From Bacteroidales bacterium (GTDB lineage: Bacteria > Bacteroidota > Bacteroidia > Bacteroidales > JAFGXI01), in assembly GCA_016936665.1 (NCBI GenBank), contig JAFGXI010000002.1:248001-312000 (forward strand): a stretch of DNA of 64,000 bases, in the 5' to 3' direction. Below, in pieces: positions 63,621 through 64,000 of this stretch (the stretch's first letter is position 1; each line of letters opens with the position of its first letter). A program made the position numbers and the translations under genes. Under the pieces are notes generated by a model. The model saw only the letters and a program-made list of their open reading frames with translations, was not told the origin of the DNA and made no database searches.

Positions 63621-64000
63621 GTGAATAACATCGAGCAAGATATTCTGCAATTAGTGAAATCGCCCTTAACCAAAGAAAAGGGATTTAATTTGTTGGTAAA
63701 AACATACCAAGAAAGGCTCTATTGGAACATCAGAAGGATTGTTATTTCACACGACGATGCCGATGACATTCTACAAAACACGTTTGTGAAAATATGGAGA
63801 GCTATTGATCGATTTCAATCAAATTCTTCGCTGTATACATGGTTATATAGAATTTCGGTTAACGAATCGCTTCAGCATTTAAAGCAACAAAAACGATCTA
63901 TCTTTTTACGAGAAGAAGCCACACAAAATATTTTACTTGAGCGACTAGAGTCTGATGTTTATTTCGATGGTAATGAGATTCAAAAGAAGTTACAAGAAGC
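63621..64000 (+). CDS. ECF-type RNA polymerase sigma factor (3' end cut by the window)
   Basis: A partial frame of 126 codons running off the window. It starts at GTG 63621; an in-frame stop lies 9 bases upstream and no ATG fits better. Translation reads VNNIEQDILQLVKSPLTKEK, then region 2 motifs YQERLYWNIRRIVISHDDAD, DILQNTFVKIWRAIDRF and LYTWLYRISVNESLQHLKQ. It is a sigma-70 ECF member. It is 34 bases after the flippase stop; its partner anti-sigma gene, if any, is outside the window. Confidence 0.88.
   Translation, partial: MNNIEQDILQLVKSPLTKEKGFNLLVKTYQERLYWNIRRIVISHDDADDILQNTFVKIWRAIDRFQSNSSLYTWLYRISVNESLQHLKQQKRSIFLREEATQNILLERLESDVYFDGNEIQKKLQE

Noticed and set aside
1..64000. CRISPR arrays, insertion sequences, prophage or integrase genes
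   Set aside because: No spaced repeat array, transposase, integrase, capsid or portal-like protein was seen in any frame.

Overview
The window is an AT-rich chromosomal segment from a member of the Bacteroidota, probably an anaerobic or facultative, fermentative member of the Bacteroidia. The evidence is: a TonB-dependent receptor with a carboxypeptidase-regulatory-like domain paired with a probably surface-exposed lipoprotein; a PorV/PorQ-type outer-membrane protein; DUF3822 and DUF2520 genes; a UbiA-family geranylgeranyl transferase; a zinc-less bacterial sirtuin; a roughly 480-residue glyceraldehyde-3-phosphate dehydrogenase; few Shine-Dalgarno sequences; and promoters of the Bacteroidota form TTG-N19/20-TANNTTTG (clearest before HU at 39938-39967 and gap at 29018-29048). 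I see no rRNA, insertion sequence, prophage, CRISPR array or replication origin. One tRNA, tRNA-Arg(CCT), is present. Both window edges are internal: the last gene, an ECF sigma factor, is cut off.

Layout. 1-5.3 kb: TonB receptor and beta-helix lipoprotein, divergent from an orphan PhoB/OmpR-type response regulator, with an array of TTAA repeats at 11-bp steps between them. 5.3-7.5 kb: ECF sigma factor, single-pass membrane protein (candidate anti-sigma) and secreted beta-solenoid protein. 7.5-16 kb: Wzz-like protein, Der GTPase, lipoprotein, phosphatase/nuclease, CCA-adding enzyme, thioredoxin, tRNA-Arg and PBP1A. 15.8-21.7 kb: topA, HtrA protease, dapF, SixA-like phosphatase, methyltransferase. 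21.8-25.6 kb: a peptidase operon (coiled-coil protein, M20 dipeptidase, M49-like metallopeptidase). 25.7-28.7 kb: DUF2520-kdsC-ubiA-maf operon. 28.8-30.5 kb: small orphan ORF and gap. 30.6-35.9 kb: pta-hbd-ackA-ptb-buk, an acetate/butyrate energy-conservation operon. 36-42 kb: rsmD/DUF3822 operon, RecD-like helicase, HU, and a MobB-like P-loop protein coupled to a PorV-like protein. 42-49 kb: pssA-purS and parE-parC. 49-54 kb: cmk-ispH-pfkA-priA operon. 54-64 kb: sirtuin, outer-membrane protein, LysM/periplasmic-binding fusion, double-receiver/PPDK-N fusion, glpD, flippase and the partial sigma factor.

Most of the window is housekeeping. Central carbon flow is well covered: pfkA and gap for glycolysis, glpD for glycerol phosphate, and two acyl-phosphate/acyl-kinase routes that make ATP from acetyl-CoA and butyryl-CoA. 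Envelope functions are the second theme: PBP1A, HtrA, Wzz-like protein, flippase, kdsC, pssA and the LysM protein.

The least-explained items are the protein at 57307-60300 (two receiver-like domains on a PPDK nucleotide-binding domain with no swivelling histidine domain), the TTAA array upstream of the orphan regulator with its TonB/lipoprotein neighbours, and the sigma/membrane/solenoid trio. A structural point is that four of the eight convergent gene junctions share a single TTAA as both stop codons. I did not find a clearly new multi-gene defence or mobile system.
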